Shown one piece after another: positions 60,689-64,000 of a DNA stretch of 64,000 bases. How positions within the stretch are numbered: the stretch's first letter is position 1; each line of letters begins with the position of its first letter. This DNA is from Agrococcus beijingensis (GTDB lineage Bacteria > Actinomycetota > Actinomycetes > Actinomycetales > Microbacteriaceae): the NCBI RefSeq assembly GCF_030758955.1, contig NZ_CP132360.1, positions 2,482,315 to 2,546,314 of the forward strand, read 5' to 3'. Made by a program: the position numbers and the translations under genes. Below the pieces are notes generated by a model. It did not search any database and was not told the origin of the DNA. It saw only the letters and a program-made list of their open reading frames with translations.

Positions 60689-62281
60689 ATGTCCAAGCCC
60701 GTCGTCCTGATCGCCGAGGAGCTCTCGGCCGCCACCGTCGATGCCCTCGGGCCCGACTTCGAGGTGCGCAACGTCGACGGCACCGACCGTGCCGCGCTCT
60801 TCGCGGCCCTCGCCGACGCATCCGCCGTGCTCGTGCGCAGCGCGACGCAGATCGACGCCGAGGCGCTCTCGCACGCGCCGAAGCTCAAGGTGATCGCCCG
60901 CGCCGGCGTCGGCCTCGACAACGTCGAGATCCCCGCCGCCACCAAGGCCGGCGTCATGGTCGTGAACGCGCCCACCTCGAACATCGTCTCGGCCGCCGAG
61001 CTCGCCATCGCGCACCTGCTGGGCCTCGCCCGGCACATCCCGGCAGCGGATGCTTCGCTGAAGGCCGGTCAGTGGAAGCGGTCGGCGTTCACCGGCGTCG
61101 AGCTCTACGAGAAGACCGTCGGCATCGTGGGGCTCGGCCGCATCGGCGTGCTCGTCGCCGAGCGCCTCGCCGCCTTCGGCACGAAGCTCATCGCCTTCGA
61201 CCCGTTCGTCAGCCCCGCCCGCGCCGCCCAGCTGGGCGTCGAGCTGCGCTCGCTCGACGAGCTGATGGCCGAGAGCGACTTCATCACGATCCACATCCCG
61301 CGCACGCCCGAGACGGTCGGCCTCATCGGCGAGGCGCAGTTCGCGCTCGCGAAGCCGACCTTGCGCATCGTCAACGCGTCGCGCGGCGGCATCATCGACG
61401 AGGCCGCGCTCGCCTCGGCGCTGCGTGCGGGCACGATCGCCGGCGCCGGCATCGACGTGTTCGTCTCCGAGCCGCCGAAGGACGACGCGCTCACGAGCGC
61501 CCCGAACATCCAGGTCACCCCGCACCTGGGCGCCTCGACCGACGAGGCGCAGGAGAAGGCCGGCGTCGCCGTCGCCCGCTCGGTGCGGCTCGCGCTCGCC
61601 GGCGACCTGGTGCCGGACGCGGTGAACGTCGCGGGCGGCATCATCGACGAGTACGTGCGCCCCGGCATCGCGCTCGCCGAGCGCCTCGGCCAGTTCGCCG
61701 CGGGCCTTGCGGCCGGCCCGGTCGAGGCCGTCGACGTCGCGGTGCACGGCGAGCTCGCCGCCTACGATGTCAAGGTGCTGCGCTTGGCCGCGCTGAAGGG
61801 CTTCTTCTCGTCGATCGTGAGCGAGCAGGTGACGTTCGTGAACGCGCCGGTGATCGCCGAGTCGCGGGGGGTGACCAGCGACCTGAGCGCCGACGAGCGC
61901 AGCGACGAGTACCGCAACGTGGTCGAGATCGTCGTCGCCTGCAGCGACGGCCGCCGGGTGAGCGTCGCCGGCACGCTGACGGGCCCGAAGCAGATCGAGA
62001 AGATCGTCGCCGTCAACGGGCAGTCGGTCGAGGTGCCGATGGCCGAGCACTTCGTGGTGATGGAGTACGAGGACCGCCCGGGCATCGTCGCCGCCTACGG
62101 CGCAGCGTTCGGCGAGGCCGAGATCAACATCGCCGGCATGCAGATCGCCCGCACCACGGCAGGCGGCACGGCGCTGTCGATCATCACGATCGACCAGGCC
62201 GCGCCCGACGCGCTGGTCGACCAGCTCGGCACGCAGATCGCGGCGAAGGCGATCCGGCAGATCGAGATGCGCGAGCTCTAG
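60689..62281 (+). CDS. serA: D-3-phosphoglycerate dehydrogenase (long form)
   Basis: A 530-residue enzyme for the first step of serine synthesis. NAD fold VGIVGLGRIGVLVAERL, catalytic Arg in NASRGGIIDEAAL, His in VTPHLGASTDEAQEKAG. Then comes the allosteric ASB domain (about 320-450) and a C-terminal ACT domain (VVMEYEDRPGIVAAYGAAFG), as in mycobacterial SerA, for serine feedback. GCGAGGAGTCCGC precedes ATG 60689; TAGAGT (60630) is the likely -10 box. Product feeds glyA. Confidence 0.96.
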   Translation: MSKPVVLIAEELSAATVDALGPDFEVRNVDGTDRAALFAALADASAVLVRSATQIDAEALSHAPKLKVIARAGVGLDNVEIPAATKAGVMVVNAPTSNIVSAAELAIAHLLGLARHIPAADASLKAGQWKRSAFTGVELYEKTVGIVGLGRIGVLVAERLAAFGTKLIAFDPFVSPARAAQLGVELRSLDELMAESDFITIHIPRTPETVGLIGEAQFALAKPTLRIVNASRGGIIDEAALASALRAGTIAGAGIDVFVSEPPKDDALTSAPNIQVTPHLGASTDEAQEKAGVAVARSVRLALAGDLVPDAVNVAGGIIDEYVRPGIALAERLGQFAAGLAAGPVEAVDVAVHGELAAYDVKVLRLAALKGFFSSIVSEQVTFVNAPVIAESRGVTSDLSADERSDEYRNVVEIVVACSDGRRVSVAGTLTGPKQIEKIVAVNGQSVEVPMAEHFVVMEYEDRPGIVAAYGAAFGEAEINIAGMQIARTTAGGTALSIITIDQAAPDALVDQLGTQIAAKAIRQIEMREL

Positions 62282-62314
62282 CGGGCAGGCGCCGGCGGGC
62301 GGCCGCCGGCCGGT

Positions 62315-63028
62315 TCATCCCGCCGGCCAGACGTCCATCGTCTCGAGGAACGCCTCGAGCACCTCCCGTGCAGACCCCATGCCCCGCACGGGGAAGCTTG
62401 AGGCGCGCCAGACGGCGAGGGTGACGATGCGCGAGGCGTGGTCGCCGCCGGTGACGTAGGCGTGCACGTCGAACTCGAACGGCACGAGCAGGCCCGGGTG
62501 GCAGTCGCGCCGCTCGAGGCAGAGCGGCTCGGCGCGCTCGCCGATCGTCGCGCAGCTCGGGTCGCCGATCTGCAGGCAGAGCTCCTCCGCCCAGGTCTGC
62601 ACGCCCTCGAGCGTCTCCCCGCCGCTGTACGGCACCGACCAGAGCGTGATCCAGACGTCGCCCGCCGCCGACATGAAGCCGTCCTGACCGGGGCTCTCGA
62701 TCGCGCCCGCGTCCTCCGCCATCGACCACTCGCGCTCGGCCGGCACGACCGTCCAGCCGGGCGGATGCGCGAGGTCGACATCGTGGATCTCGGAGGAGTA
62801 GCGGATCCATGCGCGGGCGTCGACCGCCTCGCCCACCGGCGTGCCGAGGATCGACGGCGTGGGCGTGGGCGTGGGCGCCGGTTCGGCCGGGGCCGCGGTG
62901 GGTGCGGGGCTCTGCTCGGTCGGCGTGCTGGCCGGGGGCGACTCGGTGGGCTCCGGCGGGGTCGCGGTGCACCCCGCGGCTCCCGCGGCGAGCAGGATCA
63001 CCAGCGCTGCGCATCGCATCCACGACAT
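62315..63028 (-). CDS. Secreted lipoprotein, unknown function
   Basis: A 237-residue protein with signal MRCAALVILLAAGAAGC (lipobox Cys near residue 20), a Pro/Thr/Glu-rich linker (PTPTPTPS) and a globular domain (about 70-235) with two Cys pairs (LCLQIGDPSC, LCLERRDC). No family recognised. GGAGGGGG lies 7-14 nt before ATG 63028, and TAGCGT (63059-63054) is a fitting -10 box. Confidence 0.72.
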   Translation of the reverse strand: MSWMRCAALVILLAAGAAGCTATPPEPTESPPASTPTEQSPAPTAAPAEPAPTPTPTPSILGTPVGEAVDARAWIRYSSEIHDVDLAHPPGWTVVPAEREWSMAEDAGAIESPGQDGFMSAAGDVWITLWSVPYSGGETLEGVQTWAEELCLQIGDPSCATIGERAEPLCLERRDCHPGLLVPFEFDVHAYVTGGDHASRIVTLAVWRASSFPVRGMGSAREVLEAFLETMDVWPAG

Positions 63029-63128
63029 GGCGCGACCCCCTCCGAGACCATTCACGCTACGCCCGATGCGCGCCCCGCAGAAGCGTCGACCTGGCAGGGT
63101 GTCAGCCGCCGCCAGTAGCGTCGCAGCC

Positions 63129-63854
63129 ATGGACACCACGAGATCCGCCCGCATCATCCTCGTCCCCGGCTTCTGGCTCGGCGCTTGGGCGTGGGACGAG
63201 GTCGCCGCCATCCTGCGCGAGCAGGGTCGCGACGTCACCGCTCTCACCCTGCCGGGCCTCGAGCCCGAGCATCCGGCGCGCGGCGAGGTCTCGCTCGAGG
63301 ATCACGTCGGCGCCATCGAGGCCGCCATCGGGGCGGGCGAGGGCCCGGTGCTGCTGGTCGCGCACAGCGGCGCCGCGATCCCCGCGACCGTCGCGCTCGA
63401 CCGGAACATCGACCGGATCCCGCGCACCGTCTGGGTCGACACGGCCCCCGTCGTCGACGGGAGCGCGATGGACGCGTCGTTCGAGGGCGACGAGATGCCG
63501 CTCGATGCATTGTGGGAGGAAGAGCTCGGGCAGGGCTCGATGCGCGACCTCACCGACGAGCAGCTCGCCCAGTTCCGCCGCCGCGCGGTGCCCGAGCCTG
63601 CGGGCGCGGTGCGCGACCGGCCGTCGCTCACCGACGACCGGAGGCTCGACGTGCCGGCGACGATCGTCTGCACCGCCTACTCGGCCGACGACTACCGCTC
63701 GTACGCCGAGCAGGGCGCATCGTTCCTGGCCGGTGTGCTCGAGCATCGGGCGCTGACCATGATCGACCTGCCCACGGGCCACTGGCCGATGTGGTCGAAG
63801 CCCGCAGAGCTCGCCGCCATCATCGCCGACGAGGCAGACGCCGCGGCGCGCTGA
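63129..63854 (+). CDS. Alpha/beta hydrolase
   Basis: A 241-residue alpha/beta-hydrolase-fold protein. ARIILVPGFWLGAWAWDEV has the oxyanion loop, VLLVAHSGAAIPATVAL the nucleophile elbow (Ser), and the C-terminal IDLPTGHWPMWSKP the catalytic His. Substrate unknown. ATG 63129 lies 7 nt after TAGCGT (leaderless). Confidence 0.85.
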   Translation: MDTTRSARIILVPGFWLGAWAWDEVAAILREQGRDVTALTLPGLEPEHPARGEVSLEDHVGAIEAAIGAGEGPVLLVAHSGAAIPATVALDRNIDRIPRTVWVDTAPVVDGSAMDASFEGDEMPLDALWEEELGQGSMRDLTDEQLAQFRRRAVPEPAGAVRDRPSLTDDRRLDVPATIVCTAYSADDYRSYAEQGASFLAGVLEHRALTMIDLPTGHWPMWSKPAELAAIIADEADAAAR

Positions 63855-63868
63855 TCGGTCGCTGCCCT

Positions 63869-63954
63869 GCGGCGCCGGCCCTGACTTGAGACGCCGGCAC
63901 AGACTTGCGGCGCCGGCCCTGACTTGAGACGCCGGCACAGACTTGCGGCGCCGG
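63869..63954. repeat. 38-bp tandem repeat, 2.3 copies
   Basis: Two perfect 38-bp copies (63869-63906 and 63907-63944) and a 10-bp third start (GCGGCGCCGG). Each unit holds two related halves, GGCGCCGG-CCCTGACTTG and ACGCCGG-CACAGACTTG. It ends 1 bp before the stop codon of the neighbouring minus-strand gene. Confidence 0.9.
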
Positions 63955-64000
63955 TCAGCGCTCGGGCAGCAGCACCCACACGCTCGCGCCGCCAAGGGGC
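63955..64000 (-). CDS. 3' end of a gene running out of the window (possibly a sensor kinase)
   Basis: On the minus strand 15 codons (PLGGASVWVLLPER) run to a TGA at 63957-63955. G-G-A-x-V-x-V-L-L-P resembles the C-terminal strand of histidine-kinase ATPase domains, but this is too short to be sure. Confidence 0.4.
   Translation of the reverse strand, partial: PLGGASVWVLLPER

Overview
The window is very GC-rich actinobacterial chromosome. It most resembles Microbacteriaceae: many genes have a TAnnnT -10 box 6-7 nt before the start codon (leaderless transcripts), the FolD/SHMT, ilv and PutA arrangements fit, and typical actinobacterial families such as DUF385, DUF2332 and DUF6153 are present. 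I cannot name the genus from sequence alone (an Agrococcus-like organism would fit).

Layout. 1-6.1 kb is ordinary chromosome: a partial superfamily-1 helicase-like protein whose ATPase motifs are degraded, a secreted M23 peptidase, a FemAB-type aminoacyltransferase and a DUF385 protein. About 6.2-17.57 kb is a composite accessory island. Its left half is a copper-handling block: a CPH-type P1B ATPase, a Cys-rich four-helix copper-storage protein, a 2Fe-2S thioredoxin-like protein, DUF6153, DUF305, a BNR-repeat lipoprotein and a YHS/His-rich protein, with three near-identical 17-bp CsoR-type operators. Its right half is a defence block: a two-gene system matching type II Thoeris (TIR protein plus two-TM macro-domain effector), preceded on the same strand by an Xre-M78 metallopeptidase and an overlapping unknown partner. 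The island ends at a small HTH protein and a 3' tRNA-like fragment that looks like an attachment-site scar.

17.58-64 kb is mostly core metabolism. It holds metNIQ; a PepSY lipoprotein; an aldose epimerase-like gene; a four-gene overlapping glycosyltransferase operon whose last gene is frameshifted in a (GC)n run; a sugar ABC transporter (binding protein convergent with its two permeases, sharing a 16-bp terminator); a LuxR regulator; a class-I-shaped tRNA-Leu(UAA); gamma-carbonic anhydrase; glyA-folD under a ZTP (pfl) riboswitch; an SDR; a DinB-family protein; putA divergent from a LysR regulator across a 12-bp palindrome; an MFS exporter; purU; a secreted ExeM/NucH nuclease; and dnaE2. Immediately upstream of dnaE2, imuB and a YhgE/Pip membrane protein gene are both cut at the same point. 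Then follow a TIM-barrel epimerase, the branched-chain amino-acid set ilvD-ilvB-ilvN-ilvC, a FAD oxidoreductase-Rieske fusion, DUF2332, two small membrane proteins, DoxX, serA, a lipoprotein, an alpha/beta hydrolase, and a 38-bp tandem repeat beside the 3' end of another gene.

How it works together. glyA/folD/purU (one-carbon metabolism) and serA (serine) form a linked metabolic theme, and ilvDBNC plus metNIQ supply amino acids. The copper block is wired through shared CsoR-type operators although no CsoR gene is visible. The most notable system is the Thoeris-like pair. The most notable structural event is the imuB/pip double truncation, which probably removes the ImuB partner of DnaE2.
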